From JBBPZK01 sp965219175 (GTDB taxonomy: Bacteria > Actinomycetota > Rubrobacteria > Rubrobacterales > Rubrobacteraceae), in contig CBDCNI010000001.1 of the NCBI GenBank assembly GCA_965219175.1, positions 806,001-870,000 on the forward strand: a stretch of DNA of 64,000 nucleotides. The letters run 5' to 3'. Every line of letters starts with the position of its first letter. Within the stretch, counting starts at the first letter, position 1. The notes below the pieces were generated by a model. The model saw only the letters and a program-made list of their open reading frames with translations, did not search any database and had not been told where the DNA came from. Shown here piece by piece: positions 7,217-15,936 of the stretch. The position numbers and the translations under genes were made by a program.

Positions 7217-7792
7217 ATGACGCGCATGACTACGGATAATCTTTCGAACGGCAATTCCAACACCGAGACCGCTACGCTCGGGGGCGGCTGTTTTTGGTGC
7301 CTGGAAGCGGTCTACGAGGAGTTGCAGGGTGTTGAGAAGGTCGAGTCGGGGTACTCGGGTGGACACGTGCCGAACCCGACTTACCGGCAGGTCTGTTCCG
7401 AGACGACCGGACACGCGGAGGTCGTGCAGGTCACGTTCGACCCGGAGGTGGTGTCATTCGAGGAGATACTTGAGGTCTTTTTCACGATCCACGACCCGAC
7501 GACGCTCAACCGCCAGGGCGCGGACGTTGGCGAGTCGTACCGTTCGGCGATCTTCTACCACGACGAAGAGCAGAAGCGGACGGCGGAAACAGTGATCTCC
7601 AACCTCGAATCGGAGGGCATCTGGAGCAACCCCATAGTCACGGAAGTAACTCCCTTCTCGGAGTTCTACATCGCCGAGGACTACCACCAGGAATACTACC
7701 GGAACAACGGCTACCAGCCCTACTGCCAGGTCGTCATAACGCCGAAGGTCACCAAGTTCCGCAAACAGCACCTGGAGCGCCTGAAGGCGTAG
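7217..7792 (+). CDS. msrA: Peptide methionine sulfoxide reductase A
   Basis: Reduces methionine-S-sulfoxide in proteins and free Met. The 191-residue protein carries GGGCFWC with the nucleophilic Cys at about residue 25, plus YSGGHVPNPTY, CSETTGHAEVV and the C-terminal YCQVVITPKVTKFRK, all standard MsrA blocks. ATG at 7217 chosen because acggag precedes it and the catalytic Cys then falls at the usual distance; the upstream TTG at 7148 would add an unconserved leader. Stand-alone gene in the cytosol. Confidence 0.93.
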   Translation: MTRMTTDNLSNGNSNTETATLGGGCFWCLEAVYEELQGVEKVESGYSGGHVPNPTYRQVCSETTGHAEVVQVTFDPEVVSFEEILEVFFTIHDPTTLNRQGADVGESYRSAIFYHDEEQKRTAETVISNLESEGIWSNPIVTEVTPFSEFYIAEDYHQEYYRNNGYQPYCQVVITPKVTKFRKQHLERLKA

Positions 7793-7846
7793 GCTTAACT
7801 GACCCTTCGCCGGCCTGAACAGCACCTCACACAGTTCACGGACGGC

Positions 7847-8227
7847 TCAGTTGAGGTCCGGCTTCCCAAGGTCGAAGAGGTTGTCCTCCCGCCGTTCCTG
7901 CCGGAGCGCTTCTATTAGCTCGTCGAGCCCGCCCATCCTCACCTTCATCCCGCCGAATTCCGTTGCTGGCGGCGGGTTGAGGGCGACGTAGCCTACGGTA
8001 TCCCGGTACGACTCCAGAGTGGATATGAGATCCGCCGTCGAGACCGCTACCGGCTCCCACGCCGGGCCGAAGCCGGTGGAGGAGAGGAAAGACCTAGCTT
8101 TCATCCTGGAATCGAAGAGCGGGAGGGCGCTCTTGTCGTCCACGGAGACGGCGAGCGGTTCGGCGCGCCGGGTTCCTCCTTCGAAGAGGAGTATGTAGGG
8201 TGGTCGGGGTAGCTCGTTGGAGGCCAA
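7847..8227 (-). CDS. Hypothetical protein downstream of cupin gene
   Basis: 126 residues, begins MASNELPRPPYILLFEGG. Predicted soluble alpha/beta protein (LAVSVDDKSALPLFDSRMKA, then helices rich in Asp/Glu) faintly reminiscent of small SseB or DUF3110-like folds. I do not recognise a family with confidence. Two bases after the cupin stop, so almost certainly co-transcribed with it. Confidence 0.6.
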   Translation of the reverse strand: MASNELPRPPYILLFEGGTRRAEPLAVSVDDKSALPLFDSRMKARSFLSSTGFGPAWEPVAVSTADLISTLESYRDTVGYVALNPPPATEFGGMKVRMGGLDELIEALRQERREDNLFDLGKPDLN

Positions 8228-8229
8228 TT

Positions 8230-8550
8230 TCAGGAAGGTCTCGGGGCCATCGTGACGAGCAGGATGAGGTTCTCCTGGGTTTCGTTGCGGACGCCGTGGA
8301 GGTCACCGGCGTGCGCGATCACCGCGTGCCCCGCGCCGAGGTCTTGCTCCTCCTCGCCGATGGTAAAGCTCGCCGTACCTTCCAGGACGTAGTAGACCTT
8401 GTCCGAGCCTTCGTGGGCGTGGACTTTCTGGCTCTGGCCGGGCAGGAGACAATAGGTGTCGTAGAACAGGTGCGGCGAGTCAAAGAGGCTGTTCTTCTGC
8501 ATCTTCTCCTCGGAGAAAGCTACGTGCTCGGATATTTGTCTGCTCTCCAA
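8230..8550 (-). CDS. Cupin-2 domain protein
   Basis: 106-residue single-domain cupin. Metal-site motif 1 is HAHEGSDKVYYVLEG (His, His, Glu-like) and motif 2 is AGHAVIAHAGDLHGVRN. Small cupins of this kind bind a metal and act as isomerases, dioxygenases or sensors; substrate unknown. Leads a two-gene operon with the hypothetical gene downstream. Confidence 0.8.
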   Translation of the reverse strand: MESRQISEHVAFSEEKMQKNSLFDSPHLFYDTYCLLPGQSQKVHAHEGSDKVYYVLEGTASFTIGEEEQDLGAGHAVIAHAGDLHGVRNETQENLILLVTMAPRPS

Positions 8551-8651
8551 AAGCGGTTCCTTCCGGCGTCTTTTAAGACTCTCAATTTAACACCCCGCAG
8601 AGTGGGTGTCCGGCTCTGGTATGATGCGATGCCTGTGAGAGGAGATAGTTA

Positions 8652-9236
8652 ATGGTGTTTCCACGAGTAGTATTTGAGCTCCCCGGATGGGTCGGGGAGT
8701 TGCTTTCCGAAGAGAGGACCTATCCGGACGAGGCGGATCGGATGCGGCTGGCGGTGGAGCTTGCACGCCGGAACGTCCGTCACGGGACGGGCGGGCCTTT
8801 CGGGGCGGCGGTCTTCGAGCGCGAGTCGGGGCGACTGGTCGCGCCGGGCGTGAACATGGTGGTGAACTCCGGCTGCTCCGTCGCACACGCGGAGATGGTG
8901 GCGATCATGGTAGCCCAACAACGCATCGGAAGCTTCGACCTCGGCGGCGAGGGACAACCCGCCCACGAGTTGGTCACGAGCACCGAACCTTGCGCCATGT
9001 GCCTCGGCGCGACCCCGTGGTCAGGCGTCGTCGGTCTCGTGTGCGGCGCCCGAGACGAGGACGCCGCGCGGGTCGGCTTCGACGAAGGCGCAAAACCGCA
9101 GGACTGGGTTCGCTTGCTGGAGGAGCGCGGCATCTCCGTGACGCGGGACGTACTCCGCGACGAGGCGGCGGCGGTGCTCCGGGAGTATGGTGAAAAGGGC
9201 GGGGAGATCTACAACTCCCGCCAGGGCGGGGCCTGA
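8652..9236 (+). CDS. Nucleoside/guanine deaminase-like zinc deaminase
   Basis: 194 residues of the cytidine deaminase superfamily. Zinc ligands and catalytic Glu are visible in AHAEMVAIM (HAE) and TSTEPCAMCLGATPWSGV (PCxxC). The two motifs and the NMVVNSGCSVAHAE context resemble guanine deaminases and related nucleoside deaminases rather than tRNA adenosine deaminase. Good Shine-Dalgarno (gaggag) before the ATG. Substrate assignment is tentative. Confidence 0.8.
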   Translation: MVFPRVVFELPGWVGELLSEERTYPDEADRMRLAVELARRNVRHGTGGPFGAAVFERESGRLVAPGVNMVVNSGCSVAHAEMVAIMVAQQRIGSFDLGGEGQPAHELVTSTEPCAMCLGATPWSGVVGLVCGARDEDAARVGFDEGAKPQDWVRLLEERGISVTRDVLRDEAAAVLREYGEKGGEIYNSRQGGA

Positions 9237-9240
9237 GCGG

Positions 9241-10398
9241 CTAGAGTCGGAACTCCTTCGGAAACTCCGTCAGGTTGCGACAGCCGTCCTCCGTGACTAC
9301 AACCAGGTCTTCTATCCTTATGCCGCCTACGTCGGCGTAGTAGAGGCCGGGCTCGACGCTTACCACGTCGCCGGATATGAGTTCCTCGTCGGAGATGGAG
9401 ATGCGGGGGCCTTCGTGGATCTCCAACCCCACCCCGTGGCCGGTGCCGTGGATGAAGCCTTCCTGTAGAGGCTCTCCTTCTTTCTGGTCGTGGACGAGTG
9501 TCTTGTAGCCTTTCTCGTGCAGGACTTCGGAGACTTTGCGGTGAACGTCCCGGCCGTTGACGCCCGCCCGGATCATGGCGAGCGCCGCCTCCTGGCTTTC
9601 CAGAACCGCGTCGTACATCTCCTGCAATCCTTCGTTCGGCTCACCCTTGACGAAGGTGCGTGTCATGTCGGCGTAGTAGCGGCTCGTCTGGTCCCTCGGG
9701 AAGATGTCGAGGATTATTGACTCGCCCGCCCGAAGCGGACCGTGGCCTCTATCGTGCGGGTCCGCCGCCTGCGTACCACCGGCGGTTATGGTCCCCTCTG
9801 CGTCACAGCCGCGCCGCAACAACTCTCCGTCTATCACGTAGCGGAGCCTCTCGCTCGTCAAGGTCTCGCCGTCCCAGAGGAGTGTGCCGTCCTCGGCCAC
9901 CTCGGAGTTGCGGAGGATCTCCACCGCCTGGGCGCAGGCGGCTTCGACGTCTCTTTGGGTCTTCTCGATGTGGGAGACTTCTTCCTCGGTCTTGGAGCGC
10001 CGGAGGTCGGCGAAGAGCTTCGCCTCCGGTGAGACCTGGAGGCTGCGGGCGCGAAGCTCGTCGGCGTAGATGACGCCCAGGGTGGGGGGGACCGCTATCG
10101 AGTCGGCCCCGAGCTTTTCGAGGAGGCCGGCGGCTGCGGCTGCCATCCCCCTGCCGCCGCTTTTTAGCTCGCGGGAGAGTTTTTGTACGCCGAGCTCGTC
10201 GAAGGAGAGGACTTCGTCGGCGTGGGATTGTTTTTTGGCGCGTCCGTACTCCATCGAGGAGACGGCGAGGTACTGTTTGCCGCCCACTTCCAGACAGATC
10301 ACCGGGTCCGGCGCCAGGAACCCCGAGAGGTGGTAGGCGGCCGCGTCGTGCTCTGACGCCCCGATAACGAGCAAAGCTTTAGTCTCTGTGGCAGCCAT
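9241..10398 (-). CDS. M24-family Xaa-Pro aminopeptidase
   Basis: 385-residue metallopeptidase. An N-terminal creatinase-like domain (residues ~1-150) precedes the pita-bread catalytic domain. Metal ligands are recognisable: ILDIFPRD, YYADMTRTF (Asp), GTGHGVGLEIHEGP (His), SVEPGLY (Glu) and GGIRIEDLV (Glu). Predicted to remove N-terminal residues before proline in the cytosol. Divergent from the NifU-like gene. Confidence 0.88.
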   Translation of the reverse strand: MAATETKALLVIGASEHDAAAYHLSGFLAPDPVICLEVGGKQYLAVSSMEYGRAKKQSHADEVLSFDELGVQKLSRELKSGGRGMAAAAAGLLEKLGADSIAVPPTLGVIYADELRARSLQVSPEAKLFADLRRSKTEEEVSHIEKTQRDVEAACAQAVEILRNSEVAEDGTLLWDGETLTSERLRYVIDGELLRRGCDAEGTITAGGTQAADPHDRGHGPLRAGESIILDIFPRDQTSRYYADMTRTFVKGEPNEGLQEMYDAVLESQEAALAMIRAGVNGRDVHRKVSEVLHEKGYKTLVHDQKEGEPLQEGFIHGTGHGVGLEIHEGPRISISDEELISGDVVSVEPGLYYADVGGIRIEDLVVVTEDGCRNLTEFPKEFRL

Positions 10399-10473
10399 TA
10401 AATCCTTCTCCCTGGTCGTGTACTCTCGAAGGTGTACATTCTACTATCGAGCATAGGTCCGTAGGCCGTCCTA

Positions 10474-10479
10474 TATAAT
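10474..10479 (+). promoter_or_regulatory. -10 box TATAAT before NifU-like gene
   Basis: Perfect TATAAT eight bases before the ATG at 10488. A gggggag run sits between, so either a very short leader or leaderless initiation is expected. The -35 region is weak. Confidence 0.5.
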
Positions 10480-10487
10480 CGGGGGAG

Positions 10488-10730
10488 ATGATCGAGAACA
10501 AAGACATGAGGAGCCGTATCGAGGAGGCGCTGAACAAGGTGCGTCCCGCCATGCAGGCCGACGGTGGGGACGCAAGGGTCGTCGATTGTGACGAGGAAGA
10601 GGGCTCGGTCGGCATAGAGATGCTCGGGGCCTGCAAGGGATGCCCGCTCTCGCAGCTAGACTTCGCCTACGCTATAGAGAGTTTGATCCGTCGTGAAGTA
10701 CCCGAAGTCCGGGAGATAAAGGCGGTCTAA
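10488..10730 (+). CDS. NifU C-terminal-domain Fe-S scaffold protein
   Basis: 80-residue protein consisting only of the NifU C-terminal (Nfu) domain: RIEEALNKVRPAMQADGGDA, then LGACKGCPLS with Cys49 and Cys52, which bind a bridging Fe-S cluster in dimers. Role: carrier delivering clusters to apo-proteins. The length is typical for stand-alone Nfu in actinobacteria. No other Fe-S assembly genes are nearby. Confidence 0.88.
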   Translation: MIENKDMRSRIEEALNKVRPAMQADGGDARVVDCDEEEGSVGIEMLGACKGCPLSQLDFAYAIESLIRREVPEVREIKAV

Positions 10731-10744
10731 CGACCGTATCGAGT

Positions 10745-11263
10745 TTACTGCTGCTCTTGACGGGTGGCGCGCAAAGCGCCCGGCGGCATAGCTTCTCTCG
10801 TCGCCGAGAGGGCCTCCATTGCTCTCTTCTTCGACTGGCGGAGCTTGAACCGCTGGAGGGCGGGGGCGTTGTTTAGCTGCTGGTTGGTGAGGTTGGTCAG
10901 CGTGATCATGTCGTTCGCGCACGCCCGATACCCCAAGGCGCACATCTCGACCTGTACATCCGAAGGCGTCTCCTTGAGTGTCCGCCGGATCTCCACGGTC
11001 CTCTCGATGATTGAGCGGGAGAGACTCTCCGGAGAATCTTCCACAGTGACCCGTTGCCGGTAGCCGGTGATCCTCTCCGGCGAGAGGCGGCGCAACCCGC
11101 GTGAAGGTCCGTCCAGCCGTCGCCGGATGACCAGGAAAACGGCCAGTGTCAGCGGCACGGCCAGGAAAGAGAGCAGTATCGGCGCGTCGTGTATGACGAA
11201 CGTCAGCACGGTGAGAGCAACGACCTCTACTATTAGAGCCAGTACCAAGTACAACCTGAACAT
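10745..11263 (-). CDS. Membrane-anchored protein of an unnamed paralogous family
   Basis: 172 residues: two N-terminal hydrophobic segments (LYLVLALIVEVVALTVLTFV and LLSFLAVPLTLAVFLVI), then a basic soluble tail with the conserved block VQVEMCALGYRACANDMITL. The same block recurs in the 39807-40259 protein (IEVEMCALGYKACVDDTVTL), showing two paralogs in this window. I recognise no known family. The tail looks helical with an invariant Cys pair (MCALGYxAC) that could bind metal or a thiol partner. Confidence 0.65.
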   Translation of the reverse strand: MFRLYLVLALIVEVVALTVLTFVIHDAPILLSFLAVPLTLAVFLVIRRRLDGPSRGLRRLSPERITGYRQRVTVEDSPESLSRSIIERTVEIRRTLKETPSDVQVEMCALGYRACANDMITLTNLTNQQLNNAPALQRFKLRQSKKRAMEALSATREAMPPGALRATRQEQQ

Positions 11264-11349
11264 CTTCTCAGTCCCTCTCCACTACTCCACCTTGCCCGTG
11301 AAGTTTATGTTTCAGTGGCCGATTTCGCAAGAGCTTTCTGCCGGATCTG

Positions 11350-11355
11350 TATAAT
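11350..11355 (+). promoter_or_regulatory. -10 box TATAAT placed for leaderless start
   Basis: TATAAT lies seven bases before the ATG at 11363, with no purine-rich ribosome site between. This is the clearest leaderless-type promoter in the window. Confidence 0.55.
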
Positions 11356-11362
11356 CTTACTC

Positions 11363-11950
11363 ATGGACCATTCCAAAGCCCCTGGGTTCGATACCAGCAA
11401 GCCCTTGCAGAGCGGCCTGGCGGTGACCCGGACCATACTTCTTTCCCCGAAGAGCTTCTTTGCAAACTTCTCAGCCCCCGGTCCGTTAAAAGAGCCGGCG
11501 CTCTTCGTTGTCTTCGTGAGCGCGGTGAGTGCTATTTTGAGGCTGGCGCTCGTCTTTATCTTCTCGACCGGTAGCTTTGGGGAAGCCCTGATCTCGGTCC
11601 TCGAAGCCGTCGCATTCGTCGTGCTCTCCCCTGTCATCGTCGCCGCGTTGGCGGGCGTTTATCTACTCTCTTTACGAGCCTTTGTCCAGAAGACGGCTAC
11701 CTTTCAGGAGGCTTTCCGGCTACTCGCCTACGCTTACGCGGCGATGATCCTGTTTTGGATCCCGGTGGTCCAGGCTTTCGCTTTTACCTACGCTTTTCTG
11801 GTCCTCGCGGTGCTAGGAATTCAGGGCGTCTACAAGACTTCCGCGACCACGGCCCTGGTAACGGCTTTCGTCGGCTACGTCCCCGCCGGGATACTGTTCG
11901 TCGCCCTACAGCTCATCGTCACCGGGCTCGCCTTCGGTCCGTCGGCCTAG
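11363..11950 (+). CDS. Yip1-domain membrane protein
   Basis: 195 residues with five hydrophobic segments in the Yip1-like arrangement: an amphipathic N-terminus (TRTILLSPKSFFANF), then paired helices such as VIVAALAGVYLLSLRAFV and FRLLAYAYAAMILFWIPVVQ, typical of bacterial Yip1/YIP1-like proteins. Function in bacteria unknown. ATG at 11363 preferred because the -10 box places the transcript start on it; the longer frame from 11315 would begin upstream of the promoter. Ends overlapping the convergent neighbour by four bases. Confidence 0.72.
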   Translation: MDHSKAPGFDTSKPLQSGLAVTRTILLSPKSFFANFSAPGPLKEPALFVVFVSAVSAILRLALVFIFSTGSFGEALISVLEAVAFVVLSPVIVAALAGVYLLSLRAFVQKTATFQEAFRLLAYAYAAMILFWIPVVQAFAFTYAFLVLAVLGIQGVYKTSATTALVTAFVGYVPAGILFVALQLIVTGLAFGPSA

Positions 11951-12792
11951 TCCGTCGGCCTAGAATCGGCGGGAGGGGCCGGCGCCAGCTTCTCCGTTAT
12001 GGCCGCGTGCTCGCGGAGGTCGCGGGCTACACGCTTGCGGAGGTCGTCCGGCACTAGGTCTGCCTTTCTCAAGGGGTCGCGACCGTAGCGTTTCACGAGC
12101 AGGTTGCGTGAGATCTCCAGATACGTGCTCCGGACGGCCAACTCCACCGGCACGGTAAGCTCCCTCGGGAAGACGCGGTACGCCAGATCCTCTTTCAGGC
12201 TCACCGCCGGCGGCTTTCTACCGTGTTGGACGCAAGAGGAGATCCTGGTTTCCCAACGCCCGCGCAGGAGCCTCATCTCTTTCGTATCCGGCGCGACGTT
12301 GAGCGGGCCGGTCTCGAAGCCATCCTCCGGTGTAAACCCAAACGACTCCTCGAAGATGCGGGAGGTCTTGGTCGCGCCGCGCAACCTCAGGAACTCGTAC
12401 TCGGAGCGGAGCAGTATGAGGTGCGGGTCGTAGTAGAGGCCGAGACCGTCCCGCGCCGGTCGCGAAGGGTCCAACCCACGTTCCAAGAGCGCCCGACGGA
12501 TCGGGGCGACGCGACGCCTGACCTTGGCCCGTTCCCACCCGAACAACCCACCTCCCGCCAGCAACCCGACCGCCAGCGGGATGGCCGGCGCGAAGTACCC
12601 CGCCCACTGCGTCCCGAACAAGGGTGCGGACAGCAGGACCAGCGACCCGGTCACCAGCGTCAGCGTAAAACCGAGCCTCGCCGCCCGTCCCGCGTAGCCG
12701 CCGCCACCCGAGTACACCCGTCCCAACTCGTACCACAACTCCAGCGTCTCCCTGTCCGCTGGGGTCCTGTCGGATGTAGAGGCCGGTCGCAC
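11947..12792 (-). CDS. Hypothetical membrane protein
   Basis: 281 residues. Two hydrophobic helices near residues 42-90 (LGFTLTLVTGSLVLLSAPLF; AIPLAVGLLAGGGLFG) are followed by a long, basic cytoplasmic region with many Arg/Glu pairs. No family recognised. Divergent from the PAP2-like gene, with about 20 bases between the starts. Confidence 0.55.
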   Translation of the reverse strand: MRPASTSDRTPADRETLELWYELGRVYSGGGGYAGRAARLGFTLTLVTGSLVLLSAPLFGTQWAGYFAPAIPLAVGLLAGGGLFGWERAKVRRRVAPIRRALLERGLDPSRPARDGLGLYYDPHLILLRSEYEFLRLRGATKTSRIFEESFGFTPEDGFETGPLNVAPDTKEMRLLRGRWETRISSCVQHGRKPPAVSLKEDLAYRVFPRELTVPVELAVRSTYLEISRNLLVKRYGRDPLRKADLVPDDLRKRVARDLREHAAITEKLAPAPPADSRPTD

Positions 12793-12811
12793 ATGTTAGA
12801 TTTTACTCGTT

Positions 12812-13381
12812 ATGTCATCCGAGAAGACCCTCGCCCGCGCCCTGACCAACGCGCTAAACCCCTTCTTCATCTTCACCGCGCTCTATGCTGCCGTCGCCCT
12901 AACCAGGAGTGATTTCCCCAAAGCCGTACTCTACGTGGCCCTGGAAGCGCTCGCGGCGGCCCTCGTGGCGGGTTACGTGCTCCTCATGCGCCGGAGGAAG
13001 CGAGTCTCGGACTTCTGGATCCCCACCCGCGCTGAACGCCTCATCCCGGCCATAATCCTCCTCCTCTCCTTCGCCGGACTACTCGCTACCCTCTCCCTTC
13101 TCGACGCCCCCGAAAGTCTCTTCCTGACGACCCTCTCGATGGGACTCGCGGCTGGCGTCGTCGCGGCCGTCACGTTGTTCTGGAAGGCGAGCGCCCACTC
13201 AGCAGTCGCCGGACACGTCGCAGCCGCCGGAGTCCTGCTCCTCGGCCCGGCAGGAGCCATATTCATTCTTCTATTGCCGCTCGTAATCTGGTCCAGGGTA
13301 ACGCTCGGGGCGCACACCCTCGCGCAGACGCTTGTCGGGTCGGGTGTTGGGTTGGCTTTCGCCCTGCTCTTTTTGACATGA
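12812..13381 (+). CDS. PAP2-like membrane protein
   Basis: 189 residues, about five to six membrane helices. Phosphatase-motif-like pieces are present: SAHSAVAGH (second motif, normally PSGH) and SRVTLGAHTLAQTLVGSGVG (third motif SRxxxxxHxxxD, with Gln in place of Asp). The first motif (KxxxxxxRP) is not obvious. Probably a degenerate PAP2 relative acting on membrane lipid phosphates, or a non-enzymatic member. A TAGATT hexamer nine bases before the ATG suggests a near-leaderless mRNA. Confidence 0.65.
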   Translation: MSSEKTLARALTNALNPFFIFTALYAAVALTRSDFPKAVLYVALEALAAALVAGYVLLMRRRKRVSDFWIPTRAERLIPAIILLLSFAGLLATLSLLDAPESLFLTTLSMGLAAGVVAAVTLFWKASAHSAVAGHVAAAGVLLLGPAGAIFILLLPLVIWSRVTLGAHTLAQTLVGSGVGLAFALLFLT

Positions 13382-13454
13382 GATTGACTCCGCAATTGGG
13401 TTAGTGCAAGCTGATAAAAGATCCTGATTTTGGAAGAGTGAGCGAGGAGAAGTA

Positions 13455-14195
13455 ATGTTTTACTTCGATGATATTGAAGACTACCACCGGTTTATGCGAG
13501 AGCAAGAATATCTTTTTGGTGAAGGTACATATAACCAGGCGGGCAAGCACTCGGATAACGTAGTTTTGGTGCTTCCGGACGAAGAAACTTATAATTTGGC
13601 TCGGCAAGGATCAAACTCCAACGTTTTCGACCGTAACGCTGATTACCACAAACAGAAGCAGGCCGAAAGGCTAAACGAATTACTGACAACGGTGGGTCAG
13701 CCGCCCGAAGGCGTGTCAATAGAAGCAGGGACCGACTCGTTTGGCAAAGGCGCTGAAGGCTTACCTCAGCAGTTTATTGAGTTCTTGACCTACTCGGGCG
13801 GTGTCTACGGAGGTGTTCGGGCTTTCTACGATATAGGGAAGTACCTTATTGCAGCCATGAAACAAATGCATGGAAGCTCCTTAGAAGCGCCCCTGCTCAA
13901 CAAGGCAGGTGTAGTGGCCGTGTGTGCAGTAGATCTAGTGGATCATCAGGGCGTAGAAGATTACATACTTTTATCCGCATTGGAAGCTCAAGAGGGACAC
14001 AGATGGGACCCTATACTCGATCCACGAGATGTGTACTACGTGACTTTCATGGACAAAGAAGAACGAAATCACTTGTACATAGTGAATGCGAAAGGGACTG
14101 TACTGCACTACTTCCGCTTGCCGGTAGGAAGTTCGGACGCAAGTCCATCGTTCTTAAGAGAAGATAAGGAAGCTCCTCGATCAGGATCTGAATAG
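13455..14195 (+). CDS. Hypothetical protein with AT-richer composition
   Basis: 246 residues, acidic, soluble, starts MFYFDDIEDYHRFMREQEYL after gcgaggag. No motif recognised. A hydrophobic/Gly stretch near residues 110-125 (FLTYSGGVYGGVRAFYDIGK) is the only notable feature. Base composition is visibly less GC-rich than the flanking housekeeping genes and it lies beside a tRNA gene, a common integration point, so recent acquisition is possible. No integrase or repeat was seen. Confidence 0.55.
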   Translation: MFYFDDIEDYHRFMREQEYLFGEGTYNQAGKHSDNVVLVLPDEETYNLARQGSNSNVFDRNADYHKQKQAERLNELLTTVGQPPEGVSIEAGTDSFGKGAEGLPQQFIEFLTYSGGVYGGVRAFYDIGKYLIAAMKQMHGSSLEAPLLNKAGVVAVCAVDLVDHQGVEDYILLSALEAQEGHRWDPILDPRDVYYVTFMDKEERNHLYIVNAKGTVLHYFRLPVGSSDASPSFLREDKEAPRSGSE

Positions 14196-14219
14196 AATCC
14201 TTTAGTTCTCTAGACGAAC

Positions 14220-14244
14220 GAAAGGCCCGAGAAACGAGCCTTTC
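14220..14244. terminator. Hairpin between hypothetical gene and tRNA-Glu
   Basis: GAAAGGC - 11 nt - GCCTTTC forms a seven-pair stem between the converging 13455-14195 gene and the tRNA. No long U-run follows on either strand, so termination strength is uncertain. Confidence 0.4.
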
Positions 14245-14250
14245 TAAAAG

Positions 14251-14323
14251 TGACCCCACCGGGGTTCGAACCCGGGTTTTCGCCGTGAGAGGGCGATGTC
14301 CTTGGCCTCTAGACGATGGGGCC
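14251..14323 (-). tRNA. tRNA-Glu (anticodon CUC)
   Basis: Folds as a cloverleaf on the minus strand. The acceptor arm is GGCCCCA with TGGGGTC (one G-U pair). The anticodon stem TCGCC/GGCGA closes a seven-base loop CTCTCAC giving CUC, and the T-arm contains the universal GGTTCGAA(C). Discriminator A; CCA is not encoded. It lies directly downstream of, and in the same direction as, gltX, the enzyme that charges it. Confidence 0.95.
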
Positions 14324-14409
14324 TTGTTTTTTCAGCCCGCGTTGCCGTTGCGAGCAGGTACAAAGTTTAGACGATGGAACGCGTTTCGTCAAAGCGTCCC
14401 TGCCGGACG

Positions 14410-15891
14410 CTAGGCGGGTAGTTGCTCCATCTCTTTTATAGCTTTCTCGACCCTTAGCAGGGAGCGTTCGCGGCCGAGGAGTTTCATGGTTTCGAAGAGG
14501 CCGGCGCTGACGGTACGGCCGGTGGTGGCGAACCTGAGAGGGTGGATCAGGTGCCGCGCACCCTTCTCTTTCTCCGCCGCGAGCCCACGAACGGTCTCCT
14601 CTATACCCTCTTCCGTCCACTCCGGCAGGTCCGCGAGACGGAACTTTAGCTCCGGTAGGTTCTCCCGCGCGAACTCTTTGCCGAACTGCTTCTGGAACTC
14701 TTCCGGGTCGTAGTCGAGCGTGTCGCCGTAGAAATAGCCGACTGCGTCCGGGATGTCCGTGGTGCGACTTATGCGCTCCTTTAACAGGTCCATGATCTGC
14801 GTGAGGCGCGGCATGTCCTGCTCAAGCTCTTCGGCACTCGCTTCTCCCGATTCGACGAGCATCGGCGCTGCCATCATTGCCAGCTCCTCCGGGCTCTTGC
14901 GACGGATGTAGACCTGGTTTATGGAGAGGAGCTTCTGCTCGTCGAAGACCGCCGGGTTGCCGCTGACCCGCTCTATGCGGAACCTCGAAGCAAGTTCTTC
15001 GGGACTGAAGATCTCCTCGTCCGCCGCGTACCCGGCCCCGAGCAGCGCCAGGTAGTTGAAGAGCGCCTCCGGGAGTATTCCTTGCGCCGCGAATTCCTCG
15101 ACGCTTGCAGCGCCATGACGTTTGCTGAGTTTCTTTTTGTCCGGGCCGAGCACCTGAGGGACGTGGGCGAAGGCCGGCAGATCGTGACCCAGGGCTTTGT
15201 AGATCAGGACCTGTCGGGGCGTGTTGGAGAGGTGGTCGTCACCCCTTATGACGTGGGACATCTCCATCAGCGCGTCGTCCACGACGGCGGCGAAGTTGTA
15301 GGTCGGGGTGCCGGTCGACTTCATCAGGACGAAGTCTTCGAGGTTCGCGTTCTCGAAGGTGACTGGACCGCGGATCACGTCTTCCACCACTGTCTGCCCG
15401 TCGCGCGGCGTCTTGAACCGCACGGTATACGGCTCTCCGGATTCTATCTTGCCGCGCGCTTCTTCCGGGTCCATCTCCCGGTACTCGCCGCCGGTGTAGA
15501 TCGGCTGACGTTTTTCGGCCCGCGCCTTTTCCCGAAGCTCCGCAAGCTCTTCCGATGTGGCGAAGTCATAGTAGGCCGCGTCGGAGTCGAGGAGCTCTTG
15601 CGCCGCTTCGCGGTATAGCTCCAGACGCTCGGTCTGGCGGTAGGGAGAGTGGGGACCTCCGATCTCCGGTCCCTCGTCCCACTCCAGCCCGATCCAACGT
15701 AGAGACCGCTTTAGCTGCTCGACAGACTCCTCCGTCGAGCGCGCGAGGTCCGTATCTTCTATCCGAAGGACGAACACCCCGCCGTTCTTGCGCGCGAACA
15801 GCCAATTGAAGAGCGCCGTCCTTACTCCGCCGACGTGTAGCATGCCCGTCGGGCTCGGCGCGTACCGTACCCTGATCCGTGAACTATCCAT
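14410..15891 (-). CDS. gltX: Glutamyl-tRNA synthetase
   Basis: Charges tRNA-Glu with glutamate. 493 residues, class I synthetase: the HIGH-type motif is in RYAPSPTGMLHVGG, the second signature is KLSKRHG, and FRIEDTD and the C-terminal anticodon-binding helical domain are present, all at normal spacing. Start set at the second codon of the open frame (ATG at 15891), because a TAGGTT -10-type box at 15898-15903 lies six bases before it, with no Shine-Dalgarno, implying leaderless translation. Confidence 0.95.
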   Translation of the reverse strand: MDSSRIRVRYAPSPTGMLHVGGVRTALFNWLFARKNGGVFVLRIEDTDLARSTEESVEQLKRSLRWIGLEWDEGPEIGGPHSPYRQTERLELYREAAQELLDSDAAYYDFATSEELAELREKARAEKRQPIYTGGEYREMDPEEARGKIESGEPYTVRFKTPRDGQTVVEDVIRGPVTFENANLEDFVLMKSTGTPTYNFAAVVDDALMEMSHVIRGDDHLSNTPRQVLIYKALGHDLPAFAHVPQVLGPDKKKLSKRHGAASVEEFAAQGILPEALFNYLALLGAGYAADEEIFSPEELASRFRIERVSGNPAVFDEQKLLSINQVYIRRKSPEELAMMAAPMLVESGEASAEELEQDMPRLTQIMDLLKERISRTTDIPDAVGYFYGDTLDYDPEEFQKQFGKEFARENLPELKFRLADLPEWTEEGIEETVRGLAAEKEKGARHLIHPLRFATTGRTVSAGLFETMKLLGRERSLLRVEKAIKEMEQLPA

Positions 15892-15897
15892 CACCTA

Positions 15898-15903
15898 AAC
15901 CTA
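15898..15903 (-). promoter_or_regulatory. -10 box TAGGTT before gltX
   Basis: TANNNT hexamer with a six-base gap to the gltX ATG, the same geometry as at mntA, pfkB-like and yip1-like genes in this window. Confidence 0.45.
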
Positions 15904-15936
15904 GCACACGAACGCGGCCCGGAAAAGCTACTCCGT

